The notes under the pieces are model-generated. The model was given only the letters and a program-made list of their open reading frames with translations. It was not told where the DNA came from and did not search any database. 64,000 bases of DNA from Campylobacter ornithocola. Its GTDB lineage: Bacteria > Campylobacterota > Campylobacteria > Campylobacterales > Campylobacteraceae. The stretch spans positions 496,001 through 560,000 of the forward strand of contig NZ_CP053848.1 in assembly GCF_013201605.1 (NCBI RefSeq). The letters run 5' to 3'. The first letter of the stretch is position 1, and each line of letters begins with the position of its first letter. The position numbers were made by a program, and so were the translations under genes. Below are positions 31,183 through 43,045 of the stretch, in pieces.

Positions 31183-32205
31183 ATGATTTTTGTTGATGCA
31201 TGTTTTAAAAAACCAACTACATATACTCCAGTTTGGATGATGCGCCAAGCCGGTAGATACTTACCTGAGTATATGGAAGTTAGAACAAGTGCTGGAGATT
31301 TTTTATCACTTTGTAAGGATTACAAGAAGGCGAGTGAAGTCACTTTGCAACCTGTGGATATTTTGGGTGTTGATGCGGCTATTATCTTTTCAGATATTTT
31401 AGTTGTACCCTTAGAAATGGGTATGGATTTAAAATTTGAAAAAGGTGAAGGACCGGTGTTTTCAAATCCTATTAAAATAAAAGAAGATTTAGAAAAATTA
31501 GATGTTGAAAAAAGTGTTAAAAATCTTTCTTATGTGTATGATGCATTAGCACTTACTAGAGAAAAACTTGCACACGATAAAGCTTTGATTGGCTTTTGTG
31601 GAAGTCCTTGGACTATTGCTACTTATATGATAGAGGGTGGTGGTAGTAAAAATTATGCAAAATGTAAAAAATTAGCTTATCAAAATCCTGAATTTCTACA
31701 TCAAATTTTATCTAAACTAACTTTGGCTTTAAAGTATTATATTCAAGAGCAAATTAAGGCGGGTGCTAATGCTATACAGATATTTGATAGTTGGGCGAGT
31801 GCTTTAGAAAAAGAGATGTTTTTCGAATTTTCTTTTAATTATATGCTTGAAATTGCTAATTTTGTAAAAGAAAAATATCCACATATTCCTATAATTTTAT
31901 TTCCTAAAGGCATAAGTGGTTTCTTGGATAGCATTAATGGAAATTTTGATGTTTTTGGTGTAGATTGGAGTACTCCTTTAGAGTTAGCTAAAGAAAAATT
32001 GGGTGCTAGGTATGCTTTACAGGGTAATATGGAGCCTTGTAGGTTATATGATAAAAAAGCTATTGAGCAAGGCGTAGACAAAATCTTAAACATCATGCAA
32101 AATAGTGCACATATTTTTAATTTGGGTCATGGAATTTTACCTGATATTCCTGTTGAAAATGCTAAATATTTTATTAAACTAGTTCAAGAGAAATCGCAAA
32201 AGTGA
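31183..32205 (+). CDS. hemE: uroporphyrinogen decarboxylase
   Basis: HemE decarboxylates uroporphyrinogen III to coproporphyrinogen III in haem synthesis. The product has 340 residues. Seen: the N-terminal signature [15 protein letters not shown] (Arg of the substrate site), then [16 protein letters not shown] with the catalytic-site Asp, [29 protein letters not shown], and the late ALQGNMEP and NLGHGILPD motifs. All expected blocks are present. The stop overlaps the GTG start of the radical SAM gene, so translation is probably coupled. Confidence 0.97.
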   Translation: MIFVDACFKKPTTYTPVWMMRQAGRYLPEYMEVRTSAGDFLSLCKDYKKASEVTLQPVDILGVDAAIIFSDILVVPLEMGMDLKFEKGEGPVFSNPIKIKEDLEKLDVEKSVKNLSYVYDALALTREKLAHDKALIGFCGSPWTIATYMIEGGGSKNYAKCKKLAYQNPEFLHQILSKLTLALKYYIQEQIKAGANAIQIFDSWASALEKEMFFEFSFNYMLEIANFVKEKYPHIPIILFPKGISGFLDSINGNFDVFGVDWSTPLELAKEKLGARYALQGNMEPCRLYDKKAIEQGVDKILNIMQNSAHIFNLGHGILPDIPVENAKYFIKLVQEKSQK

Positions 32206-33110
32206 GTAAAATTACCTTTGGACCTATAAGCTCAAGAAGATTTGGACTTTCCTTGGGGATTGACTTAAGTCCAAATCAAAAACAATGCAATTTTGACTGT
32301 GTGTATTGTGAATTACAAGCTGCAAAACCTATACAAAAATTTTTAACTTATCCTAATATTAAAGATATTATCAATGAAGTGCAAATTGCATTAAAAAATG
32401 ATGTGCAATTTGATTTTTTAACACTAACAGCAAACGGGGAACCTAGTTTATATCCTTATTTGAAAGAATTGGTTTATGAGTTAAATAAAATAAAGCAAGA
32501 AAAAAAACTTTTGATTTTAAGCAATGGTAGTGGAGTGTTAAATTCAAATACTTTTAGTGCTTTAATGGACGTTGATGTTGTTAAATTCAGCCTTGATAGT
32601 GCTATAGAAAAAACATTTTATAGGATTGACAGAGCTTTAAAGTATATTAAGCTTGAAGAAATGATTACCAAAATGATAGCTTTTAAAAAAAAGTTTTTAG
32701 GTGAATTAATTATGGAAGTTTTAATTGTAGAAGGTTTGAATGATAATAAAGAAGAAATGCTTGCTTTAAATGAAGTTTTTGATAAAATAAAACCATTGAG
32801 AGTAGATTTTAGTACCATAGATAGACCTCCAGCTTATCCTGTAAAAGGTATATCTTTGAAAAAATTGGAAGAATTAAGTATGCATATTACTAGTGTACCT
32901 ATTGTACTTGCTAAACATTGCTATAAAGGTGAAAAAATTGATTTTACTATCGAAGAACTTTTAAAAATGTTGCAACTTAGAGCGCAAAGCGAATTTGATG
33001 TTGAGAATAAATTTAGTCAATATAGCAAAGATATATTGGAAAAATTAATTAAAGAACAAAAAGTTATTGTAAAGAATTTAGCTGGAGTGAAATTTTACAA
33101 AAAATTATAA
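32202..33110 (+). CDS. radical SAM protein
   Basis: A 302-residue radical SAM enzyme. The 4Fe-4S cluster motif is C29-x3-C33-x2-C36 ([11 protein letters not shown]), preceded by [18 protein letters not shown], as in the group of small radical SAM proteins related to wybutosine/MoaA-type enzymes. [15 protein letters not shown] is the GGE-like SAM-binding block. The substrate is unknown. The start is GTG, overlapping the hemE stop by 4 bases; this pairing with hemE is also found in C. jejuni, but I see no sign it is a haem enzyme. The C-terminal 60 residues look like a small winged-helix extension. Confidence 0.85.
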   Translation: MSKITFGPISSRRFGLSLGIDLSPNQKQCNFDCVYCELQAAKPIQKFLTYPNIKDIINEVQIALKNDVQFDFLTLTANGEPSLYPYLKELVYELNKIKQEKKLLILSNGSGVLNSNTFSALMDVDVVKFSLDSAIEKTFYRIDRALKYIKLEEMITKMIAFKKKFLGELIMEVLIVEGLNDNKEEMLALNEVFDKIKPLRVDFSTIDRPPAYPVKGISLKKLEELSMHITSVPIVLAKHCYKGEKIDFTIEELLKMLQLRAQSEFDVENKFSQYSKDILEKLIKEQKVIVKNLAGVKFYKKL

Positions 33111-33127
33111 TTTTTTGTAAAAAACTA

Positions 33128-33156
33128 TTGACAAAAGTATTTTTTTTATATATAAT
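33128..33156 (+). promoter_or_regulatory. consensus sigma-70 promoter of tRNA-Asn
   Basis: TTGACA (33128-33133), 17 bases, and TATAAT (33151-33156), ending 21 bases before tRNA-Asn. Both boxes match the consensus exactly. Confidence 0.88.
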
Positions 33157-33177
33157 ACCATTTCTTATTTATAATTT

Positions 33178-33252
33178 TCCGGATTAGCTCAGCGGTAGAG
33201 TAGTCGGCTGTTAACCGATTGGTCGTAGGTTCGAATCCTACATCCGGAGCCA
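33178..33252 (+). tRNA. tRNA-Asn (GUU)
   Basis: 75 bases with acceptor TCCGGAT/ATCCGGA, anticodon loop CTGTTAA giving GUU, discriminator G and encoded CCA. A single gene with its own promoter. Confidence 0.97.
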
Positions 33253-33318
33253 CTCTTTTAGGTTAATATTTCCGTTTTTAATGACAATCAAAAATATATT
33301 ATATTTTTAAAATTTTTT

Positions 33319-33352
33319 ATTAGTATTTTCTTCAAAATAAGAAAATACTAAT
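33319..33352. terminator. hairpin over the pflB stop, possibly bidirectional
   Basis: ATTAGTATTTTCTT (33319-33332), loop CAAAAT, and its perfect complement (33339-33352) form a 14-bp stem whose right arm holds the pflB stop. TTTTT follows on the plus side, so it could also end the tRNA-Asn transcript. Confidence 0.6.
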
Positions 33353-35747
33353 TTTTAATATCAAAAGTAAAAAATTTGCTCTCAAAATTATTGCCTACTT
33401 TCTCATATTGAAAAAACGCAGGCTCTAAGTTTTGAACTTCATGATATAAAAGCCCTAGTGCAAGTCGTGCTTCTAATGTTTCTTCATTTTCCAATCTTGC
33501 GAGCTCTAATAAAGCTATGGCTGAATTTGGATTGTTTGAGCCTATTGCAGCAACTGCTGCTAAAAATAAAGTTTGAGCATCTTTGATCTTATAATCATCA
33601 ATCAAGATATTATAAAGAGTATAAGCTTCTTGATACTCTTTTGCAAAAATATCCACATAAGCAAGAGCAAAGATTAAACCAATAGAATTTTTGCTACTAG
33701 TAGCTAGTCTTTTTTTGATATCATTTCTAACATGATTTAGTAAACCTGTAATTTGCATAAGTGTTACATAGCTATCTTTTACTATGCCAGCTCCACCAAA
33801 TAAAGAATCATAATCAAGTTTGGTGGTTAAGAAATACATTTGTGCTTGTTTAGCATATTCTTTAATATCTAGATTCATGTTTTTAGAATTAAAATATAAG
33901 ATATTGCTAATAATATCTTCGTTTAGTAGATCTTTTAATTCTATAATTTTTTGATTTCTTAACATATCAAGGTTATTACCATTAGCAGCTATGATAGTAA
34001 ACATCAACTCTAAAGGCGTATCTACATTTGAAAGATTATCTAAATAAGGAATTATAGCAGCAAAATCGCTTTTAACTAAGTATAATAGATATTTATATAT
34101 ATTGTGGTTTTGATCGATAGTATTATCTGCTTGCAAATTTTCTAAAAACTCATTAGCAAGTTTAGTGTAGTCTTTTTTTGCTAAATCCATGCAATATATA
34201 GCAAAAATTCCTGCAATGTAATTTTTTGGATTTAAATGATAAGCGGTTGAAAAGTATTTATAAGCATTGTTATAATCTTGTAATTGTGCATAAGTAAGAG
34301 CAAGATTGTAGTGAATTACATCATGTGCATGATAAATTTCGCTTAAATTTTTTAATTCTTGATTAGCTTCTCTTAAATGATAGTTAAAAGCCAAATTAAT
34401 GGCATGAGATAACTCTACATTAACACCCGATAAAGCCTTGCTTTTAACGAGTAGTTCGTTTTCATATTCATAGCCTTGTAGAAAATTTCCTAAGTCAGCT
34501 TTTGTGATGAGTTCCATACTTTGTTTAATATCAAATACACGATAAGGGGCAAAATAAAATAACAAATCATAAATTTGCTGTTTTCCTGTAATTAGTCTTT
34601 TAGCAAAATTTTGCTGAGCTATGTCTATATTTGAAAAATTTCTTTTTAATCTTGTTTTTATATTGTAATATTTTGATCCTATATCTTTGTCTTTTACATA
34701 TAAAACTTTTAGAATTTGAGCGCCATTGGCAAATTGTCCAGTTTTTAGTTCTACCAAAGCTAAAGCAATTTTACTTCTCATTTCTTGACTTTCTATCTTC
34801 GAAGCTTTTTCAAGATATTCTTTGGCTTTTTGATAGTTTCCTGATTTTGCGTATAGTAAACCCAAAGGTAAACTAGCTTCATAATTTTCTTGTTTTTGTA
34901 AAAAATCAATAGCATTTTTTTCAGAATTTAATAATGCATAGATTTTTGCTCCAAGATAATAAGAATCATCTTGATAACTATTAATATCACTTGAGCGCAT
35001 AAACATCTGTAAAGCTTCAGGATAAAACCCTTGATAATAGTTAATTAAGCCTAAATAGTAATTATATAAAGAAGATTTTGAATCTTGTGGTAAATATACT
35101 TTTGCTAAATCAAGATAGTAATTAAATTTTTCTCTATCTCCAAGGTTAAAATAACATACACCTATATTAATAGCTGCGGCTACTTTATGTTCTCCTAATT
35201 CTAAAGATTGTTTGAAATTCTCAATAGCACTAGTATAATCTTTTTGTTTCATTTGAGCCACACCAAGATTGTAGCTAGATAAAGATTGATTAAAAATATT
35301 AATATTATTATAAAGCTCTAAAGCACTTTCTATATCACCTTTTTCGTATAATAAATTTGCTTTTTGTACCACAAGATCTAGTGCTGATTGTTTTACTTTA
35401 GTGACACTCATACTAGCATTATCTTCAAATGTTTGATTGTTTGAGATACTTTTTTCCTCTTTTTTAAAAACAATAAGTAAAATCAGAACAATAAGTAAAA
35501 TTAAAGCAAGACCTCCAAGTGCAGAAACTAAAATAATAAATTTTTTATCAAAAAACTTTTTATTCTCTTCAGGTTGTGTTGTTTGTGGTTCTTCTTCTAC
35601 TCTTTGAAAAGTGCTTTCTTCCTCTTCTAATTCAGGTGGTATTGTACCAGGAGGGATGGTTTGTTCTTCCACTCCTGGATTTTCATCTATTTGCGAAAAA
35701 GGTGCTTCTTGATTATCTTGTTCTTTAAGTGTTATTTCTTCGGCCAT
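33348..35747 (-). CDS. pflB: TPR-repeat flagellar motor protein PflB
   Basis: A 799-residue inner-membrane protein. An acidic Pro/Glu-rich cytoplasmic N-terminus (about 1-66) leads to a single membrane segment (about 71-93, IILVSALGGLALILLIVLIL) and a long periplasmic region of TPR repeats (for example SSYNLGVAQMKQKDYTSAIENFKQSLELG, and YNLALTYAQLQDYNNAYKYFSTAYHLNP later). In C. jejuni the paralysed-flagellum protein PflB sits directly beside serS and has this layout; with PflA it builds the periplasmic disk scaffold that recruits MotAB stators. The assignment rests on layout and gene order. Nine bases separate it from serS. Confidence 0.85.
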   Translation of the reverse strand: MAEEITLKEQDNQEAPFSQIDENPGVEEQTIPPGTIPPELEEEESTFQRVEEEPQTTQPEENKKFFDKKFIILVSALGGLALILLIVLILLIVFKKEEKSISNNQTFEDNASMSVTKVKQSALDLVVQKANLLYEKGDIESALELYNNINIFNQSLSSYNLGVAQMKQKDYTSAIENFKQSLELGEHKVAAAINIGVCYFNLGDREKFNYYLDLAKVYLPQDSKSSLYNYYLGLINYYQGFYPEALQMFMRSSDINSYQDDSYYLGAKIYALLNSEKNAIDFLQKQENYEASLPLGLLYAKSGNYQKAKEYLEKASKIESQEMRSKIALALVELKTGQFANGAQILKVLYVKDKDIGSKYYNIKTRLKRNFSNIDIAQQNFAKRLITGKQQIYDLLFYFAPYRVFDIKQSMELITKADLGNFLQGYEYENELLVKSKALSGVNVELSHAINLAFNYHLREANQELKNLSEIYHAHDVIHYNLALTYAQLQDYNNAYKYFSTAYHLNPKNYIAGIFAIYCMDLAKKDYTKLANEFLENLQADNTIDQNHNIYKYLLYLVKSDFAAIIPYLDNLSNVDTPLELMFTIIAANGNNLDMLRNQKIIELKDLLNEDIISNILYFNSKNMNLDIKEYAKQAQMYFLTTKLDYDSLFGGAGIVKDSYVTLMQITGLLNHVRNDIKKRLATSSKNSIGLIFALAYVDIFAKEYQEAYTLYNILIDDYKIKDAQTLFLAAVAAIGSNNPNSAIALLELARLENEETLEARLALGLLYHEVQNLEPAFFQYEKVGNNFESKFFTFDIKN

Positions 35748-35755
35748 GTTTTCTC

Positions 35756-36991
35756 TTAAAAGTATTTTCTTAGCACGTCAGGAATTCTTATATTTCCATC
35801 TTTTTCTTGATAATTTTCCATAATAGCAACCAATGTTCTACCAACAGCCAGTGAAGAGCCATTAAGCGTATGCACTAGCTCATTTTTGCCTTTATCGTTT
35901 TTAAAGCGAATTTTTGCACGTCTTGCTTGAAAATCTTTACAGTTAGAGACAGAGCTAATTTCGCGGTATTTATTTTGTGATGGAAGCCAAACTTCTAAAT
36001 CTATTGTTTTAGCAGCGGAAAAACCTAAATCTCCAGTACAAAGCATCAAATGCCTATGGGCTAATCCCAAAGAGCTTAGTAAATCACTAGCACAAGTTAG
36101 CATTTCTTCGAACATCAACTCACTTTGATCGGGCTTACATATACTAACAAGTTCTACCTTTTCAAACTGGTGTTGTCTTATAATGCCTCTAGTATCTCTA
36201 CCTGCACTTCCTGCTTCTTGTCTAAAACAAGCACTATAGCAAGTCATTTTTAAAGGTAGTTCTTCTTGGGTTAAAATTTCATTGGAATAAAGATTGGTTA
36301 CAGGAATTTCAGAAGTAGAAATGAGATATAAATCATCATTTTCTACTTTATACATATCATCTTTAAATTTTGGAAGTTGTCCTGTGCCATACATAGTTGC
36401 ACTATTGACTAAAAATGGCACATTAACTAGCTCAAAACCTCTACTTCTATTAAAATCTATCATATAATTTACTAAAGCTCTACTTAGTAAAGCTCCTTCA
36501 TTTTTGAGTACGCAAAAACGACTTTGCGAAATTTTAACTCCTCTAGCAAAATCAAGCCAATTTAGTTTTTCCCCTAAATCATGATGTTCTTTAATTTCAA
36601 AATCAAAACTAGGAGGAGTTAGAACTTTTTTTAATTCTATATTTTCATTTTCATCTTCTCCAAAAGGTACACAATCATCAGGGATATTTGGTATCGCTAA
36701 GGCAATTTGCTCTAGTTTTTCTTCTAATTCATTAACAATTTTTGATTGAGTATTGATTTTTTCTTTATTTTGGCTTAGTTGTACTTTTAAGCTTTCTTTA
36801 TCTTGTGCTGTTGCAAGCTCTTTGCTAAATTTGTTTTGAAAGGCTTGAAATTCTTCTAAAAGTACTTTTTCTTTTTTTAAATTTACAAATAAGTCACTCA
36901 GTTCTTTAAGTAAATTTTCATCTACTTTTTTAGCTTTTAATTTTTGTGTAATTTCATCAAAATTATTTTGCAAAAGTTTTAAATCTAACAT
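35756..36991 (-). CDS. serS: seryl-tRNA synthetase
   Basis: Charges tRNA-Ser and tRNA-Sec with serine. The product has 411 residues. The N-terminal long coiled-coil arm that grips the tRNA variable arm lies at about 25-105 (Lys/Glu/Leu heptads). The class II core shows motif 2 as [22 protein letters not shown] and motif 3 as [19 protein letters not shown]. The length is slightly short but normal for epsilonproteobacteria. It sits in the der-aroK-trpS-serS-pflB series, 11 bases after trpS. Confidence 0.97.
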   Translation of the reverse strand: MLDLKLLQNNFDEITQKLKAKKVDENLLKELSDLFVNLKKEKVLLEEFQAFQNKFSKELATAQDKESLKVQLSQNKEKINTQSKIVNELEEKLEQIALAIPNIPDDCVPFGEDENENIELKKVLTPPSFDFEIKEHHDLGEKLNWLDFARGVKISQSRFCVLKNEGALLSRALVNYMIDFNRSRGFELVNVPFLVNSATMYGTGQLPKFKDDMYKVENDDLYLISTSEIPVTNLYSNEILTQEELPLKMTCYSACFRQEAGSAGRDTRGIIRQHQFEKVELVSICKPDQSELMFEEMLTCASDLLSSLGLAHRHLMLCTGDLGFSAAKTIDLEVWLPSQNKYREISSVSNCKDFQARRAKIRFKNDKGKNELVHTLNGSSLAVGRTLVAIMENYQEKDGNIRIPDVLRKYF

Positions 36992-37002
36992 TTTAACTCC
37001 TT

Positions 37003-37962
37003 TTATAGTCCTATTTTAGCATAAATTTTTCCCATTGTTTCTTGGGCTTGTTTTTTTGCTTTACTTGCTCCAAATTCTAAAATTTCTTCAATTTTAGAAG
37101 GATTAGCTAGTAATTTTTCATATTCTTCCTTAGCCGAGACAAAATACTCGCTTATAATTTCATTTAAATACATTTTAAAATGTCCATAGCCTTCGCCACC
37201 TTTTTCATAGCGACTTTTTAAAGCCTCTTGTTCTGTATTATCTAGAAACAATTTTGCGATTTTAAATACATTACAATTTTGCCAATCTTTTGGATCTTCT
37301 AAGGCTGTGCTATCTGTAACAATGGAAGAAATTTGTTTTTTAATGGCTTTTGGTGTATTGAAAATATCAATTGTGTTTTGGTAAGACTTACTCATTTTGG
37401 CTCCATCGGTACCAGGTACTACTGCAACTTCATCATTAACCTTAGCTTGAGGTAGGGTAAAAATTTCACCCCATTCATTATTTACTTTTAAAGCTATATC
37501 TCTTGCTATTTCAACGTGTTGGATTTGATCTTTACCTACAGGAACTATTTGAGCGTTAAAAAGTAAAATATCTGCAGCCATTAAAACAGGGTAAGAAAAA
37601 AGTCCATGGTTGGCATTTAAACCTTTGGCAATTTTATCTTTATAACTATGTGCTCTTTCTAAAAGCCCCATTGGGGTAAATTGAGAAAGAATCCAATAAA
37701 GCTCCATCACTTCTTTTACATCACTTTGCAACCAAAATACGCTTTTTTGTGGATCAATTCCTAGGCTTAAAAAAGCTGCTGCGGCTTTGAGTGAATTTTG
37801 TCTGAGTTTTTCTCCATCAAAACTTGAAGTCATAGCATGATAATTTGCTATAAACATATACATTTGATTTTCTTCTTGCATATTTAGCATTTGTTTTATG
37901 GATCCAAAGTAATTTCCTATATGCAAATCTCCACTCGGCTGTAGTCCTGTAATAACTCTCAT
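37003..37962 (-). CDS. trpS: tryptophanyl-tRNA synthetase
   Basis: A class I synthetase for tRNA-Trp, 319 residues. Seen: the HIGH-type motif in [11 protein letters not shown] (about 11-21), the [15 protein letters not shown] block, and the KMSKS motif as [11 protein letters not shown] (about 193-203). All motifs and the length are normal. The start overlaps the aroK stop by 4 bases. Confidence 0.97.
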   Translation of the reverse strand: MRVITGLQPSGDLHIGNYFGSIKQMLNMQEENQMYMFIANYHAMTSSFDGEKLRQNSLKAAAAFLSLGIDPQKSVFWLQSDVKEVMELYWILSQFTPMGLLERAHSYKDKIAKGLNANHGLFSYPVLMAADILLFNAQIVPVGKDQIQHVEIARDIALKVNNEWGEIFTLPQAKVNDEVAVVPGTDGAKMSKSYQNTIDIFNTPKAIKKQISSIVTDSTALEDPKDWQNCNVFKIAKLFLDNTEQEALKSRYEKGGEGYGHFKMYLNEIISEYFVSAKEEYEKLLANPSKIEEILEFGASKAKKQAQETMGKIYAKIGL

Positions 37963-38456
37963 TTTACCTCTTTTTTAATTTCTTTGATAATTTTTATAAT
38001 GCTTTTATTTTCGATATTTATGATAACATTTGCTTTTTTTTCATATTTTTTTACTCTTTGATCAAATAGTATTTTAGCATTATTTATATTTGCTAGTAAT
38101 GGTCTATTAGATAACTCTTCTTCGTTTAGTCTTTGTAAAAGATAATCAAAGCCTGCTTTTAAATAAACAATAATACCAATATTTTTTAATTTTTTTTGTT
38201 CTATAAAACCACCACCGCTTGCAATGGAGCAATTTTGCAAACAATGTAAAAATAAAGCTATTTTTTGCTCTTCTTTACGGAATTTTTTTTCTCCATATGT
38301 TTTAAAAATTTCATTAATTTCAAGATTATATTTTGTTTTGATTAAACTGTCTGTATCTAAAAAGATTTTATCATATTTTTTAGCATAAGCTCTTGCTATG
38401 GTTGTCTTACCACAACCCATAAAGCCTACAAAAAGGAGATTATCCTTCTTGCTCAT
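37959..38456 (-). CDS. aroK: shikimate kinase
   Basis: AroK phosphorylates shikimate at O3 on the way to chorismate and aromatic amino acids. The product has 165 residues. Seen: P-loop [13 protein letters not shown] (about 11-23), DTDSLI (shikimate and Mg binding), the IASGGGFIE block with the Gly-Gly-Gly, and the lid region with RNRPL-like SNRPLLAN. The start lies 17 bases inside the end of der and the end overlaps trpS, so it is embedded in the operon. Confidence 0.94.
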   Translation of the reverse strand: MSKKDNLLFVGFMGCGKTTIARAYAKKYDKIFLDTDSLIKTKYNLEINEIFKTYGEKKFRKEEQKIALFLHCLQNCSIASGGGFIEQKKLKNIGIIVYLKAGFDYLLQRLNEEELSNRPLLANINNAKILFDQRVKKYEKKANVIINIENKSIIKIIKEIKKEVK

Positions 38457-39825
38457 CTTTACTACCTTTTTTTCTTGAAGCTAAAATCAAAGGCACACCT
38501 TCAAAGTTAAATTGTTTTCTAATTTGGTTTTGCAAATAGCGCTTATAGCTAAAATGCAGAGCTTTTGGTCTATTCATGATTAGAGCTATTTTTGGAGGTG
38601 CTAGGTCATATTGAACTGCATAATAAATTTTTACTAATTTCCCATAATCATGTGGTAGAGGATGTGCTCTTGTAGCTTCTTCTACTAAAGTATTTAATTT
38701 TGCTGTTGGAATTTTTTGCGTGAAATTTGCAAAAACTTCTAAAATTTTATCCAAAAGTACATGTACTCTTTTTCCACTTAAGGCTGATACGCTTATAATA
38801 GGTGCATAAGCTAGGAATTTAAAACGATCTAATCTTAGCTCTTTTAAAGTTTTATCAAAATCAAGCTCGCTTTTATCCCATTTATTTAAAACGATAATTA
38901 CACCTAAACAATGTTTGGCAGCAAGTCCTGCAATACGTTCATCTAGCTCATTAAAACCTTCAGCTGCATCTAAAACCAAAAGTGCAATTTGAGCGTTGGC
39001 TAGAATATATTCGGTTCTATTTAGCGCATAGCGCTCTAAACCCTGTATTTTACCGCGTTTTCTAATTCCTGCAGTATCTACAAATTCTATGATTTTATCT
39101 TTATGCATAATGCTTTCATTAACAGGATCAATCGTCGTGCCCGCTATATTGCTTACTACACTACGCTCTTCTTTAACTAAAGCATTTAAAAGGCTTGATT
39201 TTCCGACATTTACTCTACCTATGATTCCAACTTTAATATGGTTTTCATTGACGGTTTTGAGCTTAAAATCTCCACTATTTTCATCAAAATTTTCCAAATA
39301 GCTTTCAAAATCTTCTTCTTCATCTGCATCTAAAAAATTTTCATTTAAAAACTTACCAGCCCACATACAAAGCTCATCAATACCTATATTGTGTGTAACA
39401 GAAATGTTAAAAATTTCTTTTACTCCAAAATTCGAAAATTCCCAAGATCTTTCTTCATCTTTTTTATTATCTATTTTGTTAATTACTAAAGCAATAGGCT
39501 TATTGAGTTTTTTCATTTCATAAAAAAATGCTTTATCTTCATCATCAGGTAAAAATTTTCCATCTACCATATAGAAAATAATATCACTACTTTTAGCGGT
39601 CTTGAGTGAATTTGCTTTGACATTTTTGAAAAGCTCATTGCTCTCATCGAGTCCGCCACTATCTATTAGTAAAGCCTTTTTACCATCAATTTGAACTTCA
39701 GTTTTATTAGTATCTCTTGTGGTTCCACTTATATCACTAGTTATAGCAATGCGTTTTTTTGCGAGCCTGTTAAAAAGACTTGATTTGCCAACATTGGGTT
39801 TACCTATCAAAATAATACTTTGCAT
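38440..39825 (-). CDS. der: ribosome-assembly GTPase Der (EngA)
   Basis: An essential GTPase for 50S maturation with two G domains in tandem. In 461 residues, the first G domain has [14 protein letters not shown] (about 7-20) and NKID; the second has [20 protein letters not shown] (about 204), [10 protein letters not shown] and NKWD. A KH-like C-terminal domain follows ([24 protein letters not shown]). It is the first gene of the minus-strand run and is divergent from the DMT transporter. Confidence 0.97.
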   Translation of the reverse strand: MQSIILIGKPNVGKSSLFNRLAKKRIAITSDISGTTRDTNKTEVQIDGKKALLIDSGGLDESNELFKNVKANSLKTAKSSDIIFYMVDGKFLPDDEDKAFFYEMKKLNKPIALVINKIDNKKDEERSWEFSNFGVKEIFNISVTHNIGIDELCMWAGKFLNENFLDADEEEDFESYLENFDENSGDFKLKTVNENHIKVGIIGRVNVGKSSLLNALVKEERSVVSNIAGTTIDPVNESIMHKDKIIEFVDTAGIRKRGKIQGLERYALNRTEYILANAQIALLVLDAAEGFNELDERIAGLAAKHCLGVIIVLNKWDKSELDFDKTLKELRLDRFKFLAYAPIISVSALSGKRVHVLLDKILEVFANFTQKIPTAKLNTLVEEATRAHPLPHDYGKLVKIYYAVQYDLAPPKIALIMNRPKALHFSYKRYLQNQIRKQFNFEGVPLILASRKKGSKDEQEG

Positions 39826-39926
39826 CTATACTCATTTTTTTAAATTTTTATTTGTGATTATATAAGAATTGCCTTAAAATTAAGCAAAAAAGACTAAAAT
39901 AACAATAATTTTTATATGGAAATTGT

Positions 39927-40859
39927 ATGTTAAGAATAGTCAAGAAAAATTTAGGTATATATTTTATGATTATTGCTTCAATAGAATTTGCATTAGTTGG
40001 TGCATGTGCAAAAATTCTAAGTGAAGAAATTTCATCTATTGAGATCATGTTTTTTAGAAACATTATAGGTACTGCTTTTATGCTTTATGCGCTCTCAAAA
40101 TTAAATTTTCATAAAAGTGGTGGACATTTGGGTCTACTTATTTTTAGGGGTGTTATAGGAACTATTGCTCTATATCTTTTCTTTTACAATGTTTCTAATA
40201 TTTCTTTGGGGGGTGCTTTTGCTTTTCAAAAAACAGCACCTATTTTTATAGCTTTAATTGCTTTTTTGTTTTTTAAAGAAAGTTTAGGTTTGAAAGCTTG
40301 TTTTGGGATTTTAATTGCTTTTATAGGGGTATTGTTGATATGTCAACCTTTTGCAGATAGTACTACACATTCAGGCTTTGATTTAAAAAATAGTATTTTA
40401 GGAATTTTAAGTGGTTTTTGTGCGGCTTTAGCTTTAACAAGTGTAAGAGAGCTTAGAAAGTCATATCCTGCACCTTTTATAGCTTTATCTTTTGTGTTAA
40501 TTGGTTCTCTTATGCCTTTAATATCTATGATAATAGGTTCTTTTTATGAAATACAAGAGCTTGATTTTTTAATTGCTCCTTTTGTCATGCCTAGTTTTAA
40601 AGCTTGGATTTTTATTGTCTTGATGGGAATTTTTGGTGCAATGTATCAAATTCATGTTACCAAAGCTTATGGGGTAGCAAAAAAAGCAGGAGTTGTTGCA
40701 GGGGTTAGTTATATAGATGTTGTTTTTACTCTATTTTTAGGGATATTATTGGGAGATGAATTTCCTAGTTTTATGGTTTTTGTAGGAATTTTTAGTATTA
40801 TCTTAGGGGGAATTATTTTAGTTAGTAAGCAAACAAAAGGAAATAAAAATGGAAAATAA
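39927..40859 (+). CDS. DMT-superfamily (EamA) transporter
   Basis: A 310-residue inner-membrane protein with about ten hydrophobic segments in two EamA halves (first from residue 10, second from about 150: [28 protein letters not shown]). The early motif [19 protein letters not shown] and the [23 protein letters not shown] segment are typical of drug/metabolite exporters. The substrate is unknown. Its last 11 bases overlap the start of the nucleobase permease, so they are cotranscribed, but a shared pathway is not implied. C. jejuni has a similar membrane gene between der and kdsA. Confidence 0.82.
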   Translation: MLRIVKKNLGIYFMIIASIEFALVGACAKILSEEISSIEIMFFRNIIGTAFMLYALSKLNFHKSGGHLGLLIFRGVIGTIALYLFFYNVSNISLGGAFAFQKTAPIFIALIAFLFFKESLGLKACFGILIAFIGVLLICQPFADSTTHSGFDLKNSILGILSGFCAALALTSVRELRKSYPAPFIALSFVLIGSLMPLISMIIGSFYEIQELDFLIAPFVMPSFKAWIFIVLMGIFGAMYQIHVTKAYGVAKKAGVVAGVSYIDVVFTLFLGILLGDEFPSFMVFVGIFSIILGGIILVSKQTKGNKNGK

Positions 40860-42210
40860 GACAGATTTGATTTATGGTTTAGAAGACAAGCCACCTTTTA
40901 CTAAAGCATTTTTTGCTGCTTTGGTGCATTTGATGGCTATGTTTGTAGCTGTGATTACACCTGCTTTATTAATTTGTAAAGGTCTTGGTGTGGATGATAG
41001 TAATACAGCTAGAATTATATGTATGTCTTTGTTTGCTTCAGGCGTTGCCTCGCTTTTGCAGATTAAAACTTGGGGGCCTATAGGGAGTGGTCTTTTATCT
41101 ATTCAAGGAACTAGCTTTAATTTTGTTACACCTATTATACTAGGTGGACTTGTTTTAAAAAATAATGGTTTATCTCAAGAAGCAATGCTTGGAGCTATTT
41201 TTGGCACATTAATGCTTTGTTCTACCACTGAAATGGTTATTTCTCAAATTTTACCTTTTATTAGAAGAGTAATTTCGCCTTTGGTTTCAGGTATAGTGGT
41301 GATGATTATAGGTCTTAGTTTGATTAATGTTGGTCTTGTAAGTGCTGGTGGTGGTTTTAGTGCTAAAGCAAGTGGTGAGTTTGGTTCTTTGCAAAATTTA
41401 TTATTAGCCGGAGTTGTGATTTTAAGCATTATTATTCTAAATCGTTTTAACAATGCTTACATAAGAATTTCTTCTTTGTTTATAGCTATGATTATAGGAC
41501 TTTTAGTAGCTATGACTTTTGAAAATTTTAGCTTTAATCTTAATGAAAAACTACCTTTAGTATTTTTACCTGATCCTTTGCATTATGGTTTGAGTATTGA
41601 TTATAATTTAATTTTACCTTTGATTTTAGTTTTTATGGTAACTTCTTTAGAAACTATCGGCGATATTAGTGCTACTAGCGAAGTTTCAAATCAACCTGTT
41701 AAAGGTGAGCTTTATGCAAAAAGATTAAAAGGTGGAGTTTTGGCTAACGGTTTTAATTCTTTTGTTTCAGCTTTTTTTAATACTTTTCCAAATTCATGTT
41801 TTGGGCAAAATAATGGTGTTATAGCTCTAACAGGTGTTGCAAGTCGCTATGTGGGATTTATTGTGGCCTTTATGTTGATGATTTTAGGTTTATTTCCTAT
41901 CGTGGCAGATGTTACTTTGCAAATTCCAGAGCCTATTTTAGGAGGAGCAACTTTAGTAATGTTTGGTACTATAGCAGCTACTGGAGTTAGGATTATCTCT
42001 AAAGAAAATCTAAATCGTCGCTCTATTATCATTATAGCTATGAGTTTGGGTATAGGACTTGGAGTTTCTAATAATCCTGATATTTTAGAATTTATGCCAA
42101 TGTGGTTTAAGACTCTGTTTTCTTCAGGGATTGCAGCAGGCGGGATTACAGCTATTATTTTAAATTTTATTTTCCCTCTTGAAGAAAATAAAAAAAATAA
42201 AGTAAAATAA
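40849..42210 (+). CDS. NCS2-family nucleobase (xanthine/urate/uracil) permease
   Basis: A 453-residue membrane transporter of the nucleobase:cation symporter-2 family with 12-14 hydrophobic segments. Seen: [13 protein letters not shown] (about 84-96), the conserved [13 protein letters not shown] block with the substrate-site Glu, and the NAT signature [19 protein letters not shown] (about 320). The QNNGVI..TGV form is that of the purine (xanthine/urate) branch rather than the uracil branch, so a purine base is the likely substrate. AAAGGAAATAAAA gives a good ribosome site inside the preceding gene. I do not recall this gene at the same place in C. jejuni, so it may be a lineage-specific insertion. 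Confidence 0.85.
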   Translation: MENKTDLIYGLEDKPPFTKAFFAALVHLMAMFVAVITPALLICKGLGVDDSNTARIICMSLFASGVASLLQIKTWGPIGSGLLSIQGTSFNFVTPIILGGLVLKNNGLSQEAMLGAIFGTLMLCSTTEMVISQILPFIRRVISPLVSGIVVMIIGLSLINVGLVSAGGGFSAKASGEFGSLQNLLLAGVVILSIIILNRFNNAYIRISSLFIAMIIGLLVAMTFENFSFNLNEKLPLVFLPDPLHYGLSIDYNLILPLILVFMVTSLETIGDISATSEVSNQPVKGELYAKRLKGGVLANGFNSFVSAFFNTFPNSCFGQNNGVIALTGVASRYVGFIVAFMLMILGLFPIVADVTLQIPEPILGGATLVMFGTIAATGVRIISKENLNRRSIIIIAMSLGIGLGVSNNPDILEFMPMWFKTLFSSGIAAGGITAIILNFIFPLEENKKNKVK

Positions 42211-42230
42211 CAAAAAATAAGGAAATTGTG

Positions 42231-43034
42231 ATGAAAAAGATGATATTAATTGCAGGTCCTTGTGTGATAGAAAATGAAGAACTTGTTTTTAAGATTGCAC
42301 AAGAGCTTGAGTGTTTTTTAAAAGATGATAGGATTGATTTTTATTTTAAATCAAGTTTTGATAAGGCAAACAGAACTAGCATTAGTAGCTTTAGAGGGCC
42401 AGGTCTTGAAAAAGGTTTGGAAATTTTGCAAAAAGTTAAAGATAAATTTGGCATGCAAATTCTTACTGATATCCATGAGAGTTCTCAAGCAAGTATTGCA
42501 GCTGAAGTTGTGGATGTTTTGCAAATTCCAGCATTTTTATGCAGACAAACTGATCTTTTAGTGGCTGCTGCTAAAACAAAAGCTAAGGTTAATGTAAAAA
42601 AAGGTCAGTTTTTAAATCCTGACGATATTAAATATAGTATAGCTAAAATTTTACAAACTAGAGGTATTGGTAAAGAAGGCTATGAAATAGCAAAAGAAAA
42701 TGGAGTTTTTGTAGCTGAGAGAGGTTCTAGTTTTGGATATGGAAATTTGGTTGTAGATATGAGAAGCTTAGTTATCATGAGAAAATATGCTCCGGTTATT
42801 TTTGATGCTACTCATAGTGTGCAAATGCCAGGTGCAAACGGTGGAAGCAGTGGAGGCAAAAGTGAGTTTGTAGAACCTTTAGCAAGAGCTGCAGCTAGTG
42901 TAGGTGTAGATGGATTTTTCTTTGAAACACATATTGATCCTTGCAATGCTTTATGTGATGGGCCAAATATGCTTGATCTTTCAAGACTTAAAAACTGCGT
43001 AAATACGCTTTTAAAAATTCAAGAAGTTATTTAA
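42231..43034 (+). CDS. kdsA: 3-deoxy-8-phosphooctulonate (KDO-8-P) synthase
   Basis: KdsA condenses PEP and arabinose 5-phosphate to KDO-8-P for the inner core of lipooligosaccharide. The product has 267 residues from the ATG at 42231; a GTG three bases earlier is in frame but too close to the AAGGA ribosome site. Seen: IAGPCVIE (5-12), [63 protein letters not shown] and FFETHIDP. The Cys of IAGPC and later metal-ligand residues suggest the metal-dependent class, which I cannot settle by eye. Confidence 0.96.
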   Translation: MKKMILIAGPCVIENEELVFKIAQELECFLKDDRIDFYFKSSFDKANRTSISSFRGPGLEKGLEILQKVKDKFGMQILTDIHESSQASIAAEVVDVLQIPAFLCRQTDLLVAAAKTKAKVNVKKGQFLNPDDIKYSIAKILQTRGIGKEGYEIAKENGVFVAERGSSFGYGNLVVDMRSLVIMRKYAPVIFDATHSVQMPGANGGSSGGKSEFVEPLARAAASVGVDGFFFETHIDPCNALCDGPNMLDLSRLKNCVNTLLKIQEVI

Positions 43035-43045
43035 AAAGGAAAATT

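Noticed and set aside
42325..42561. 78-residue frame inside kdsA
   Set aside because: Overlapping frame in a well-conserved gene, with no start signal.
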